Source of the DNA: Verrucomicrobiales bacterium
GTDB taxonomy: Bacteria; Verrucomicrobiota; Verrucomicrobiia; Verrucomicrobiales; V1-33
Assembly: GCA_028293125.1 (NCBI GenBank)
Contig: JAQGPJ010000102.1
Span: 29,073 to 93,072 of the forward strand
Direction: 5' to 3'
Length of the DNA stretch: 64,000 nt
In this document: piece by piece, positions 1-11,876 of the stretch
Layout of the letters: each line of letters opens with the position of its first letter
Numbering within the stretch: the stretch's first letter is position 1
Notes under the pieces: generated by a model
Seen by the model: only the letters and a program-made list of their open reading frames with translations
Databases searched by the model: none
Told to the model about the DNA's origin: nothing
Translations under genes and position numbers: made by a program

Positions 1-756
1 GCCCACGGCTACGACGGGGTGGAGATCGCCCCTTTCACCCTGAATCCCGATCCTTCCCTCATCACCGAGGCGGAGGCGGTGGAGATCGGCGACATCACGC
101 GCCGCCACGGGCTGGAGGTGGTGGGCCTGCACTGGCTGTTGGTGCAGCCGCCCGGAATGCATCTGACCACGGCGGACAAGGCGGTCCGGGACCGCACTGC
201 CGCCTTCGGCTGCCATCTGGCGAGAATCTGTGCAGCCATGGGCGGCACCATCATGGTGTGGGGCAGCCCCAAACAGCGGCACCTGAACGGCAATGTGTCC
301 TGGGAGGAGGCTGCCGCCCGTGCCGCCGAGGTGCTGCGGAAAATCAGCGAGACCGCCGGCCCGCTGGGGGTCACCCTGGCCATGGAGCCTCTGGCGCGGA
401 AGGAAACGAATTTCCTGACCACGGCGGAGGAGACCGTGCGCCTGCTGCGGATGGTGGATCATCCCGCCTGCCGGCTGCACCTGGATGTGAAGGCCATGAG
501 CGACGAGGCCATCCCCATCCCGGACATTATCCGCGCCTGTGCCGCCGACACCGTGCATTTCCACGCCAACGACCCCAATCTGCGGGGCCCCGGCCAAGGG
601 GAGGTGGCCTACGAGCCCATCGTCGCCGCTATCCGGGAAGCTGGTTACGACCGCTGGGTCAGCGTGGAAGTTTTCGACTATACGCCGGATGCGGACACCA
701 TCGCGCACGAAAGCATCACCTATCTCTGGGAGATGTTCGGCGAGGAGGATGAGTGA
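1..756 (+). CDS. Sugar phosphate isomerase/epimerase (TIM barrel), 5' end outside window
   Basis: The reading frame is open from base 1 and begins within the typical GYDGVEI strand of the xylose-isomerase-like TIM barrel family, so the true start lies upstream of the window. The GTG at 19 is probably internal. Further family features are a central segment with MEPLARKE, an HLDVKAM segment and the C-terminal VHFHAND and WVSVEVFDY stretches, which carry the metal-binding Glu, Asp and His positions expected in this fold. Proteins of this family isomerise or epimerise sugars or inositols in the cytoplasm; the substrate cannot be told from sequence. It ends about 45 bases before the convergent YbjQ-family gene. 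Confidence 0.85.
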   Translation, partial: AHGYDGVEIAPFTLNPDPSLITEAEAVEIGDITRRHGLEVVGLHWLLVQPPGMHLTTADKAVRDRTAAFGCHLARICAAMGGTIMVWGSPKQRHLNGNVSWEEAAARAAEVLRKISETAGPLGVTLAMEPLARKETNFLTTAEETVRLLRMVDHPACRLHLDVKAMSDEAIPIPDIIRACAADTVHFHANDPNLRGPGQGEVAYEPIVAAIREAGYDRWVSVEVFDYTPDADTIAHESITYLWEMFGEEDE

Positions 757-803
757 GACAGTAAGGAGCGCCCGCGTCCGGGGTGCTTGAAAAGGCTGCC
801 CTG

Positions 804-1133
804 TCAGACCAGCGGCGCGATCACCACCGCCGTCCCGTAACACAGCACCTCCGTCGCGGAGCTTCTGCTGGCCACCTCCGCAGCGTCGTAACGCATGCCG
901 ACAATGGCGTTGGCCCCCATCTGCCGGGCATGGTCGATCATAGTCTCATAGGCCTGCTGGCGCGCCTGCTCGCACATCTCCGTGTAGGCGCCGATGCGGC
1001 CGCCGATGATGCTTTTCAGCCCGCCGACAATTCCTTGGGAAATAGTGGGGGCCCGGACAGTGATGCCGCGGACAATGCCTTTGTATTCCGTGATGCGGAA
1101 ACCCTCGATGGTGAAGGTGGTGGTGATTTGCAT
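804..1133 (-). CDS. YbjQ/UPF0145 family protein
   Basis: A 109-residue protein if started at the ATG at 1133 (MQITTTFTIEG). The frame stays open upstream to 1211, but those extra residues do not look like the family. It shows the YbjQ signature: an N-terminal beta strand ending in ITEYKGIVRG, a central GGLKSIIGGRIGAYTEMCEQAR segment split by a turn, and MGANAIVGMRYD near the C-terminus. The family forms pentameric rings and is sometimes annotated as heavy-metal-binding, but its role is unproven. It converges with the upstream isomerase gene and has no obvious operon partner. Confidence 0.85.
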   Translation of the reverse strand: MQITTTFTIEGFRITEYKGIVRGITVRAPTISQGIVGGLKSIIGGRIGAYTEMCEQARQQAYETMIDHARQMGANAIVGMRYDAAEVASRSSATEVLCYGTAVVIAPLV

Positions 1134-1292
1134 GGTTTTGATTTGTGAAATCCTAAGGGTGCCCAGCCATCCATTGGCGTGCAGTTTTCTCGCTTTCCCG
1201 AGGGAGCTCAATCCTTTTGCAAAAGGCTTTTCCGAAAAATTTTGCTGCCCGGAAACCTAAGGTCAGAGGAATGAACCAAGGGCGCTTCACTC

Positions 1293-1460
1293 TCAGGGTT
1301 TCCGCTTTTCTTCCGGACCCGCATTTCCATCCTCCCGGTCCGCTTCATCCCCGGATGGAAAGTCCTCCGGTTTGAGCTCATTTTTTCCCTCCTCGGGAGG
1401 TTTCGGAGGATCAGGTTTGTCCGCGGCAACAGGCTGGCAGGGGTTTTGAGATAGGTTCAT
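1293..1460 (-). CDS. Possible small acidic protein (uncertain)
   Basis: A 55-residue open frame from the ATG at 1460, rich in Pro, Glu, Lys and Asp (PDPPKPPEEGKNELKPEDFP). An AGGGA lies roughly 15 bases upstream, a weak ribosome site. No family is recognised and no signal peptide or membrane segment is seen. It may be a disordered small protein or a chance frame in a long stretch otherwise without genes. Confidence 0.25.
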   Translation of the reverse strand: MNLSQNPCQPVAADKPDPPKPPEEGKNELKPEDFPSGDEADREDGNAGPEEKRKP

Positions 1461-1574
1461 ATCATATAAACGTTCCCTGGGGCTCACCACGTGCATAAAA
1501 GGAGCCTGCTAATGAAAAACATGCCATCCACTTCAACGATCATCCAGCCGGTTCCGCCCTGCTGCAGCTGTTGA

Positions 1575-1826
1575 ATTTCTGAATCAGAACTTCCGCACAC
1601 GCCCAACTCCACACTGTTCAGCGTCACGGTCCGGAGCAGAGTCTCCCGTCAAGCTAGGCGGCGGGTTTCGGGTGTCGGCCGACGGCAGCATGAATCCACC
1701 GGCATCTTCGCACTGCTGATCGCTCTGGTGCTGGCCACGATTCTGGAATTCGACAGGCCCTCCGGGGGATTTATCCAAGTCAGCGGGGAGAGCCTGCTGC
1801 GTTTGGCGGCGTCCATTGGGAAATGA
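1575..1826 (+). pseudogene. Remnant of a bestrophin-like (DUF4239) membrane protein, C-terminus only
   Basis: Between the stop at 1572 and the TGA at 1824-1826 the plus strand encodes a hydrophobic helix followed by a hydrophilic tail, GIFALLIALVLATILEFDRP then SGGFIQVSGESLLRL. From memory this matches the end of DUF4239 bestrophin-like proteins, where a last membrane helix is followed by an (L/F)ELDRPF-G-I-VS-PL motif. There is no start codon and nothing upstream resembles the rest of the roughly 250-residue family, so it reads as a decayed fragment. Only the last 45 or so residues are convincing. Confidence 0.45.
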
Positions 1827-2122
1827 GAACCCTCCACGAAAAAGGCAAACTCCAGCCGCTCAGACAGAGTTGAAGAGTTCCAGAGCCCACCGCCGGAATC
1901 AATATTTGGCTTATCGCCGGAAGCTGAGGAAAGCTGACCCATCCCGCCCGCATTTTGCCTCACAAAATTTACAAGCATGGCATAATGCATGATTCCAAAC
2001 TTGTATATTTGGACTGATTTTACTGGTGATCAACGGGTTACGCCGGTTCATCCCCCCATGGCGGAAACTATGCGGATAGACGGTCCAGCCTCAAAGTTTT
2101 TGCGGCTTAAAACTCCAAACAT
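1827..2122. other. Intergenic leader before manganese catalase
   Basis: No convincing gene on either strand. Base composition becomes more A+T-rich from about 1960 to 2060, consistent with a promoter region for the catalase gene, but no clear -35/-10 pair was identified. Confidence 0.4.
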
Positions 2123-3025
2123 ATGATCCACCGCTTCGACCGCATCGCTATTGATCTGCCTATTCCTGATAGTCCCAACGCCAATGCCGCGGCGGCGGTT
2201 CAGGAACTGATGGGGGGAAAGTTCGGCGAAATGTCCACCCTCATGAACTACACGTTCCAGTCTTTCAATTTCCGGGGACGGGAGAAGTTCCGACCGTTTT
2301 ATGATCTGATCTGCAACATTGCGGCGGAGGAATACAGCCATATTGAACTGGTTTCGGCCACCACCAACCTCCTCCTCAGCGGAGTCACCAAGCAGGCGGA
2401 CCGCAACAAGGCTCCTGGAGTCGGCGATCCGGCTCCCTTGGAAAATGCCATAAATGCACGCAATTCCTACCATTTTCTTGCCTCCGCTCAAACCTCCCTG
2501 CCAGTGGACTCCATGGGCAGACCCTGGACGGGCGACAACGTGTTCTCCAGCGGCAACCTGAAGCTGGACCTGCTGCACAATTTCTTTCTGGAGTGCGGCG
2601 CGCGGGCGAACAAAATCCGCGTTTATGAAATGGTGAAGGATCCCACTGCCCGCGCGATGGTAGGGTTTCTGCTGGTGCGGGGTGGTGTCCACATCGTAGC
2701 CTATGCCAAGGCGCTTCAGAAGCTGACCGGAGCGGATGTGGGGAAACTGCTGCCCATCCCGGACATCAGCAACAAGCTGTTTCCCGAAGCCATGAAGCAC
2801 GAGAAGAAGGGCATTCACCGCATCATGTACCGCTGGAGCCAGGACGACTACAAACAGATCGGCGAGATCTGGCAGGGGCCACACCCCGAGGACGGTACGG
2901 AGCTGTTTGTGGAGGATAAAATGCCGGAGGGCTTTCCATGGCCTGAACTCGGCGAGGAACCGCAACTTTCCTCCCCCGGCGGCATCGATCCCGATATGCT
3001 GAAGGCGATCGCGGCCAAAATGTAG
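2123..3025 (+). CDS. Manganese catalase
   Basis: A 300-residue cytoplasmic non-heme catalase that dismutates hydrogen peroxide with a dimanganese centre. The four-helix-bundle ligands are all visible: Glu36 in GGKFGEMSTL, Glu70 and His73 in AAEEYSHIEL, Glu157 in NFFLECGARA and His190 in RGGVHIVAYAK. The length is normal for the family, and the C-terminal tail with EDGTELFVED is also typical. The ATG at 2123 follows an A+T-rich leader without a strong Shine-Dalgarno. It is followed by a 580-base gap and appears monocistronic; with the dehydrogenases downstream it may belong to a stress-response neighbourhood, which is inference. Confidence 0.95.
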   Translation: MIHRFDRIAIDLPIPDSPNANAAAAVQELMGGKFGEMSTLMNYTFQSFNFRGREKFRPFYDLICNIAAEEYSHIELVSATTNLLLSGVTKQADRNKAPGVGDPAPLENAINARNSYHFLASAQTSLPVDSMGRPWTGDNVFSSGNLKLDLLHNFFLECGARANKIRVYEMVKDPTARAMVGFLLVRGGVHIVAYAKALQKLTGADVGKLLPIPDISNKLFPEAMKHEKKGIHRIMYRWSQDDYKQIGEIWQGPHPEDGTELFVEDKMPEGFPWPELGEEPQLSSPGGIDPDMLKAIAAKM

Positions 3026-3603
3026 TCTGCCTGATTGGAGTGGCAGCTGGCGGCCTTTCACTCTGCGCCACAGCTGCCGCAGACTGTGCCGGTTCAAGTT
3101 CATATCCGCCATGACTGGCGTAAGCTTGGAGAAGCGGGTAATCTGTGCCTGCTCCACACCTCCAACGACTCCTGTGTGCGGGGCTACAGCACATCATCCT
3201 TCAGGACGATGTGGCTTCCTATTCCGGAAACACCCAAGCGCTGAAGGGAATGCGGACCTGTCTGAAGACTGCGACTCCTGTTGCTGGAGAGGTTTCCTCT
3301 GGAGGTCTGCTTTCAGAAAGCGGTGGGAAAAACCAAGGCCCCGGTTGTCCGGTCATGGCTTCTGACCGGTATGATGCGCGTCTTGGAAACACGGGATGGA
3401 TGCCAGCCGAACTGTCTTGGCGGGACCAATGTGCAAAATGCGGCTTGGAAGCATAAGCGCGCTACATTTTGCAATTCATTTTTCGGCTGCAACCGGCTGA
3501 ATCATTCACAAATCCCTTCAATTCACAGGGCGGACGGATGATTTGTCAGGATGCCGGCTGCGCATTGAGCGGTGGCATACATCCGGCAGGAAGGAGCAGC
3601 ACC
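3026..3603. other. Intergenic region without a recognised gene
   Basis: Several overlapping open frames of 60-100 codons exist here, but none has a recognisable family, consistent ribosome site or signal sequence. It could hold regulatory sequence for the hydrolase-dehydrogenase group downstream or decayed coding sequence. I see no repeat, tRNA or terminator in it. Confidence 0.4.
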
Positions 3604-4383
3604 ATGAAACCCCACCTGATGTTCATCCACGGCATGTTCCTCAATCCCAAAAGCTGGCAGCCTTGGATTTCCTATTTTGAGTCCATTGGCTATCACTGCG
3701 AGGCTCCCGCCTGGCCGTTTCATGACGGGGAACCGTCAACCCTGCTTTCGTCCGTGCCCGAAGGTCTGGGCCGGCTGGACCTGAAGACGGTTTACACCCA
3801 TTATGCCAATCTCCTGAGCGGAAAGGGGGATGTCATCGTGATTGGCCATTCCCTGGGCGGCCTGATCATGCAGAAGCTCATGGAGGCGGGTCTGGTCCGG
3901 CTGGGGGTGGGTCTCTGTTCCGTGGCGCCGAATGCCATGCTGTCCGTGGATTGGGGCTTCATCCGCAACAGCGCCTCCATCACCAACCCCCTCGCAGGTC
4001 ACGAGCCCTATGAAATGACAGAGGAGTTTTTCCGCAAAAACTTCGGCAACGCCATGACAGAATCGGAGAGTCAGGAGGCGTTCCGGAAATACGCCATGCC
4101 GGAAAGCCGGCAGGTGCTGCGTGATATTCTGGGGGACGACGGCAAGGTGGACGTAAGGAAGCCCCACAACCCCCTTCTCTTCATCGGAGCCAAGGAGGAT
4201 GAGATCATTCCCCCCACCTTGGTGATGCGCAACGCGGAGGCCTACACCGACCAGCGCTCGCACGCGGAATACCGTGAATTCTCAAAGCGCGGGCACTTCA
4301 TCCAAGGTGGAGAGAACTGGGAGGAGGTGGCTCTCCTGACCGCGGATTGGCTGGACAATCACCTCACCGCCGTCAGGGCCTGA
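3604..4383 (+). CDS. Alpha/beta hydrolase
   Basis: A 259-residue hydrolase. The ATG at 3604 is chosen because GGAAGGAG lies just upstream and the protein then begins directly with the first beta strand (HLMFIHGMF, with the oxyanion-hole HG). The nucleophile elbow GHSLGG places the catalytic Ser at about residue 83. The acid is probably in [12 protein letters not shown] and the histidine in KRGHFIQGG. There is no signal peptide, so it is cytoplasmic. The substrate is unknown; lysophospholipase- or lactonase-like members have similar cores. It is followed after 47 bases by the alcohol dehydrogenase and may be cotranscribed with it. Confidence 0.9.
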   Translation: MKPHLMFIHGMFLNPKSWQPWISYFESIGYHCEAPAWPFHDGEPSTLLSSVPEGLGRLDLKTVYTHYANLLSGKGDVIVIGHSLGGLIMQKLMEAGLVRLGVGLCSVAPNAMLSVDWGFIRNSASITNPLAGHEPYEMTEEFFRKNFGNAMTESESQEAFRKYAMPESRQVLRDILGDDGKVDVRKPHNPLLFIGAKEDEIIPPTLVMRNAEAYTDQRSHAEYREFSKRGHFIQGGENWEEVALLTADWLDNHLTAVRA

Positions 4384-4430
4384 GCCTGTATAATTTATTC
4401 GAAAATAAAACCCAAAAAAACTATTTATTT

Positions 4431-5636
4431 ATGAAAGCAGTATGCTGGCATGGCAAAGGAGATGTGCGCGTGGACAATGTCCCCGATCCCACTATTCTTG
4501 ATCCCCGGGATATTATCATTCAGGTCACGGCGAGTGGCATCTGCGGCTCCGATCTCCACCTTTACGACGGCCTGATGCCGACCATGGAGGCGGGCGACAT
4601 CATTGGCCATGAGCCCATGGGCATCGTCGTGGCCTGCGGGAAGGATGTGAAAAAATTCAGGCCCGGGGACCGGGTGGTGGTGCCTTTCGTCATCGCCTGC
4701 GGATCATGCTTTTTCTGTGACAAACAGCTTTACTCCTGCTGTGACACCACCAATCCCGGAGCGGATCTGGCCCGTCCGGCCATGGGGCACGCTCCGGCGG
4801 GTCTGTTTGGTTTTTCGGGCATGATGGGACGTTACCCCGGCGGGCAGGCGGAGTATCTGCGGGTGCCGCATGCGGATGTGGGACCCATCAAAATCGAATC
4901 CAATCTGACCGATGAGCAAGTGGTTTTCCTTTCGGATATTTATCCCACCGGATATATGGCGGCGGAGAACGCCGGCATCGAGCCGGGGGACACTGTGGCT
5001 GTCTGGGGTTGCGGTCCTGTCGGACAGTTCGCTATTCAAAGCGCCTGGATGTTTGGGGCCGGAAGAGTGATCGCTATAGACCGGGTGCCGGAAAGGCTGG
5101 AGATGGCAAGAGTGCATGGGAAAGCCGAAGTGCTCAATTTTGATGAGGAGCCCATTCATGACCGCCTGATCGAAATGACGGGAGGCCGGGGGCCTGACCG
5201 GTGCATTGATGCCGTCGGGGCCGAGGCTCACGGTTCCGGATCCCTGGATGCGGTGGTGGACCGCGCTAAGCAAGCGCTGCATCTTTCCATGGACCGGCCC
5301 CACGTGCTGCGACAGGCGATCATGGCCTGTCGCAAGGCTGGAACGGTTTCCGTGCCCGGCGTTTATATCGGCCTGCTGGACAAAGTTCCTTTCGGGGCGG
5401 TCGTCAACAAAGGGCTGACGCTGAAAAGCGGCCAGACCCATGTGCAGCGTTATCTGGTTCCGCTGTTGGACAAAATCGAGAAAGGCGAAATCGACCCCTC
5501 CTTTGTGATCACCCACCGCATTTCCCTGGATGAGGCACCCGGGGCTTATGAGAAGTTCCGCACCAAAAAAGATGGCTGTATAAAAGTGGTTATCAAACCC
5601 GGACAGGCCGCCGCGCAGGAGACCGCGGCTGTCTAA
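4431..5636 (+). CDS. Zinc-dependent alcohol dehydrogenase (formaldehyde dehydrogenase-like)
   Basis: A 401-residue medium-chain dehydrogenase. Catalytic zinc ligands appear as Cys38 (SGICGSDLH) and His60-Glu61 (GHEP); structural zinc ligands as Cys90, Cys93, Cys96 and a Cys at about 103/104. The nucleotide-binding Rossmann motif is [11 protein letters not shown] near residue 190. An inserted stretch around residues 100-135 and the length near 400 fit the glutathione-independent formaldehyde dehydrogenase-like branch rather than simple ADHs. The ATG at 4431 starts [12 protein letters not shown], the usual family start; the frame runs upstream into the hydrolase gene by chance. A short-chain dehydrogenase follows 76 bases on. 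Confidence 0.9.
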   Translation: MKAVCWHGKGDVRVDNVPDPTILDPRDIIIQVTASGICGSDLHLYDGLMPTMEAGDIIGHEPMGIVVACGKDVKKFRPGDRVVVPFVIACGSCFFCDKQLYSCCDTTNPGADLARPAMGHAPAGLFGFSGMMGRYPGGQAEYLRVPHADVGPIKIESNLTDEQVVFLSDIYPTGYMAAENAGIEPGDTVAVWGCGPVGQFAIQSAWMFGAGRVIAIDRVPERLEMARVHGKAEVLNFDEEPIHDRLIEMTGGRGPDRCIDAVGAEAHGSGSLDAVVDRAKQALHLSMDRPHVLRQAIMACRKAGTVSVPGVYIGLLDKVPFGAVVNKGLTLKSGQTHVQRYLVPLLDKIEKGEIDPSFVITHRISLDEAPGAYEKFRTKKDGCIKVVIKPGQAAAQETAAV

Positions 5637-5659
5637 CCCGCCATTCATTCCCCCCTCCC

Positions 5660-5693
5660 TTGGCAGGAGCGTGATCCCTCACGCTCCTGCCAA
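5660..5693. repeat. Perfect 15-bp inverted repeat between two dehydrogenase genes
   Basis: TTGGCAGGAGCGTGA and its exact reverse complement flank a 4-base TCCC loop. It lies between the stop of the alcohol dehydrogenase and the start of the next gene. There is no T tract on either side, so it is not a classical intrinsic terminator; it may be an mRNA-stabilising hairpin, an intercistronic element or a protein-binding palindrome. Confidence 0.7.
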
Positions 5694-5712
5694 TCCTCCC
5701 AATTTGCACTTT

Positions 5713-6546
5713 ATGAAAACAGTTTCTCTGATTACTGGAGCCAGCAGCGGCATCGGACTGTATCTGGCCCATGAATTCGCCGGGCACCGTCATAATGTGG
5801 TGCTGGTGGCTCCGGATGAATGGGAGTTGAATACCCTGGCCAATCAGTTCCGCAGCCAACATCAGGTGGAGGTCCACACCATCGCCGCCGACCTGGAGGA
5901 GCCGGGATCCTTTGAGCGAATACAGAGCTATCTTGCTGAGCATGGCCTTACCGTGGATCATCTGGTCAACAACGCCGGCCATGGGCGACGGGGAAAATCT
6001 TGGGAAATTCCCATTGAGGAGGACCTGTCCATGATCCGGCTGAACATTGAAGCCGTGCTGCGTCTGACCAAGCTCCTGCTGCCCCCGATGATAGACCGCA
6101 AAAACGGCCGCATCCTGAACACAGCTTCAATCGCCGGGTTTGAACCCGGCCCGCTGCTCAACGTGTATCATTCCACCAAAGCCTTTATCCTGTCCTGGAG
6201 TGAGGCTCTGGCCATCGAACTGGAGGGCACAGGTGTGACTGTCACCGCGCTTTGCCCCGGACCCACGGACACTGATTTCTTCCCCAAGGCGGGAATGGAG
6301 AATGTGCGCGGTTTTCAGCAGGCCAAAGTTATGGCTCCCCAGGATGTGGCGGCTGCCGGCTATGAGGGCATGATGCAGGAGAAGCTTTTTGTGGTGCCCG
6401 GCACCGTCAACAAGGCTCTGGTCATGAGCCGGCGTCTGCTTTCAGAGGAGGCGCAGGCCCGGCTTAATCTCAAATTTTATGAGGAAAGCCCGCCGGAGAA
6501 GAGAACCAGAATGCGCGGTGATTTTGAAAAAGCAGCAGCCACCTGA
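5713..6546 (+). CDS. Short-chain dehydrogenase/reductase
   Basis: A 277-residue classical SDR of the DltE/YqjQ-like type. The cofactor motif GASSGIG lies at the N-terminus, NNAGHG in the middle, and the Ser and Tyr-X3-Lys positions are in NTASIAGF and YHSTKAF. The ATG at 5713 gives MKTVSLITGASSGIG, the normal SDR start. The C-terminal 50 residues extend beyond the core Rossmann fold with a charged tail, common in this branch. It follows the alcohol dehydrogenase on the same strand after the perfect inverted repeat. Substrate unknown. Confidence 0.9.
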   Translation: MKTVSLITGASSGIGLYLAHEFAGHRHNVVLVAPDEWELNTLANQFRSQHQVEVHTIAADLEEPGSFERIQSYLAEHGLTVDHLVNNAGHGRRGKSWEIPIEEDLSMIRLNIEAVLRLTKLLLPPMIDRKNGRILNTASIAGFEPGPLLNVYHSTKAFILSWSEALAIELEGTGVTVTALCPGPTDTDFFPKAGMENVRGFQQAKVMAPQDVAAAGYEGMMQEKLFVVPGTVNKALVMSRRLLSEEAQARLNLKFYEESPPEKRTRMRGDFEKAAAT

Positions 6547-7311
6547 GAACCGGCCAGGACAAAGAACTTATTTGATTCAACTGCCGGAATGATCCGGCAT
6601 GGGCTCCGGTTCAAAAAACCGTTCACTGAAACCCCCGTTTTGCTTTGGCCCGCATGTTTCGCGGGAACCCGTCCGGCAAGGCCCGCAGATAAAGCCCGTG
6701 CGGACCCGTCAACTCTCTTTGGCTTAGTTCACGGACTGGTCCACTGTCAGCCTTTCGAGCCCTGTCGATCATCGGGGCGGGGTATCATTTATGGAGTCTA
6801 TACTTTCACATTCCGGGAGAAATTACGGGCTGCACATGGCAAAACTCATCAGCCCGCAGAAAGAAAGGAGGCGTTCTCGCCAGTGGAGGGGAATGCAGAT
6901 TGGATGAATTCACAACCATCCTGAGACAGTCCCAGTGTCTTCAGAAGGGGTGCAGCGATTGGATTTTTCCATCCTGCCTGGGTCAACCCTCCCCTCCGGC
7001 TGCATCCCCGGAAACCCGTGGCAGACGAATAGGGAAGATGCCCTCCCCTCCGGCTGACTGCAGTTTGGTCCCGCCGCCATGGGCACGGATGATTTCTAGG
7101 ACGATATACAAGGCAGGCCCAAACCTTTTGTGGTTTGGGTGTAGGCGTGGTTGCCGGGAGCCGCAAAGCATGACGCTCCCGAAAAGCCCATCCCGCCCGG
7201 GATGCCTTCCTCCTAAACCAAAAAAGCCAAGCGGCGGAGGGCCGGCCTGGCTTTTTTTGATTTTGGGTGGGCAGGGACTTTTCCCGCTCAGCGTGCGGAG
7301 GGGTGGCAGTC
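6547..7311. other. Long intergenic region with two hairpins
   Basis: No supported gene lies in these 765 bases; a 111-codon plus-strand frame at 6589 has no family features. Two structures are visible: an inverted repeat CCCAAACC/GGTTTGGG at 7118-7139 with a 6-base loop, and the terminator of the following minus-strand gene at 7220-7257. Confidence 0.45.
7220..7257 (-). terminator. Intrinsic terminator of the PEP-CTERM anchor A gene
   Basis: AAAAAAGCCA at 7220-7229 pairs with TGGCTTTTTT at 7248-7257 around a G+C-rich loop. On the minus strand the hairpin ends in a T run about 55 bases after the stop codon at 7312. Confidence 0.75.
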
Positions 7312-8253
7312 TCAGAGACGGACCTGCTGGCGGCGGCGGGAGAAAAGCGCCAGTCCAAGGAAGCCGCCGGTGACCATCATCCCGGCGGGCTCCGGGGCGG
7401 ACACCAGCGGGATGTTGCCGTTGAAGGCGAAGTTGTGCAGCTCAACACTGTTGTTGTTGGTCCAGCTCTTGGCGATCAGGGTGCCGTCGATGTTTTGGGA
7501 CTGGGTCACATCCGCCTTGGGGGCGAGGATGGTGCCGGTGAAGGAGCGGCTGCCGACGGCCAAGCTGGTGGTGTCGGCGAAGTTCCAGAGGATGCGGGTG
7601 GCGTCAAAGTTGGTGCTCCAGCCCCAGTTGACCGAGCCCGTGCCGGTCACGTTGATGATCACGGTATCGCTGGAGGTGGAGTTGAGGAAGTCTAGGGTGC
7701 TGTTGCCAGTCAGGGCGGAGGCAGCGATGTTGAGGACCTTGACATTGCCGGCGATGGCGCTCAGATCCACTTTGACGTTGTTAGGGTCGTTGATGGTGAT
7801 GGCCGTGCCGCTCAGCAGCGCGATGTCCGAGGAGAGCTTCTGCAGATTCGCAATCGTGGGGGCCAGATCGTAGGAGCCGGCCGAGACTGTGCCGCCGTTC
7901 TGGGCGTCTACGTTCTGCGCGGAGTAGGTGCCCTTGATCACCACATTGCCGGACATGGCACGGATGAAATTAGAGCCTTTGTCGCCGGTGATGGAGTCGT
8001 TGCCGCCGATGTAAACCGATGTGTTGGTTCCCAAGGCCGGAGCGGCGCTGGTGCTCTGCTGGCGGGCCTCATAGCTGGTGCCGCCCCAGTTGCCGCCCAC
8101 CACGATGGAGCCTTGGGCGTGCCCGCCGTTGGTGGTGGCGTTGCGGAAGATGAAGGCGTTGGTGTCACCGGCGATGCCCAGCAGAGCGTTGGCGGCGGGG
8201 GCGGAGGAGAGGAGACCGAAACCAAGAGCGAGAAGGACAGCAGCTTTTTTCAT
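7312..8253 (-). CDS. Choice-of-anchor A family protein with PEP-CTERM sorting signal
   Basis: A 313-residue exported protein. Residues 1-23 form a signal peptide (MKKAAVLLALGFGLLSSAPA ending in an ANA site). The body has the choice-of-anchor A pattern: FRNATTNGG, SIVVGGNW, YIGGND and the TGTILAPKADV and IDGTLIAKSW strands that build a beta-helix-like domain. The C-terminus is a full PEP-CTERM module: PEPAG, a hydrophobic helix and a RRRQQ tail. Such proteins are cleaved and probably anchored or glycosylated by an exosortase or archaeosortase-type enzyme; none is in this window. The role is probably cell surface or matrix, with no known enzymatic activity. Confidence 0.9.
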   Translation of the reverse strand: MKKAAVLLALGFGLLSSAPAANALLGIAGDTNAFIFRNATTNGGHAQGSIVVGGNWGGTSYEARQQSTSAAPALGTNTSVYIGGNDSITGDKGSNFIRAMSGNVVIKGTYSAQNVDAQNGGTVSAGSYDLAPTIANLQKLSSDIALLSGTAITINDPNNVKVDLSAIAGNVKVLNIAASALTGNSTLDFLNSTSSDTVIINVTGTGSVNWGWSTNFDATRILWNFADTTSLAVGSRSFTGTILAPKADVTQSQNIDGTLIAKSWTNNNSVELHNFAFNGNIPLVSAPEPAGMMVTGGFLGLALFSRRRQQVRL

Positions 8254-8467
8254 CAGATTGGAAACGTGTTGGAAGTTTTGGAAATTGGTTTTGACGGTTC
8301 ATATCAAAGCAGCTATCATGCCAAGAAGATAATTTTACTCATAAATCATTCACTGTGAATGTGTTGATTATAAATTCAGTCGCCAGCGCATGCTTGATTC
8401 CCGTGCATCCGCATTGCATTTGTTACAGATTTTGCAGGTTTTGCAGATTCCGGAATCCCTTGCCACT

Positions 8468-11761
<3,294 letters not shown>

Positions 11762-11876
11762 ACTCTGATGGCAGCTATGATTTTGAATCGCTGAAAGACC
11801 TTAAGAGCGGAGGCTGGCCCAGTCATTCCCTCCATGGGGAGGCCGTTGATCCCTGTGATGCCGATTCTGAATCCCG

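Noticed and set aside
6589..6924. Plus-strand frame of 111 codons
   Set aside because: No ribosome site, signal peptide or family pattern, and composition looks non-coding.
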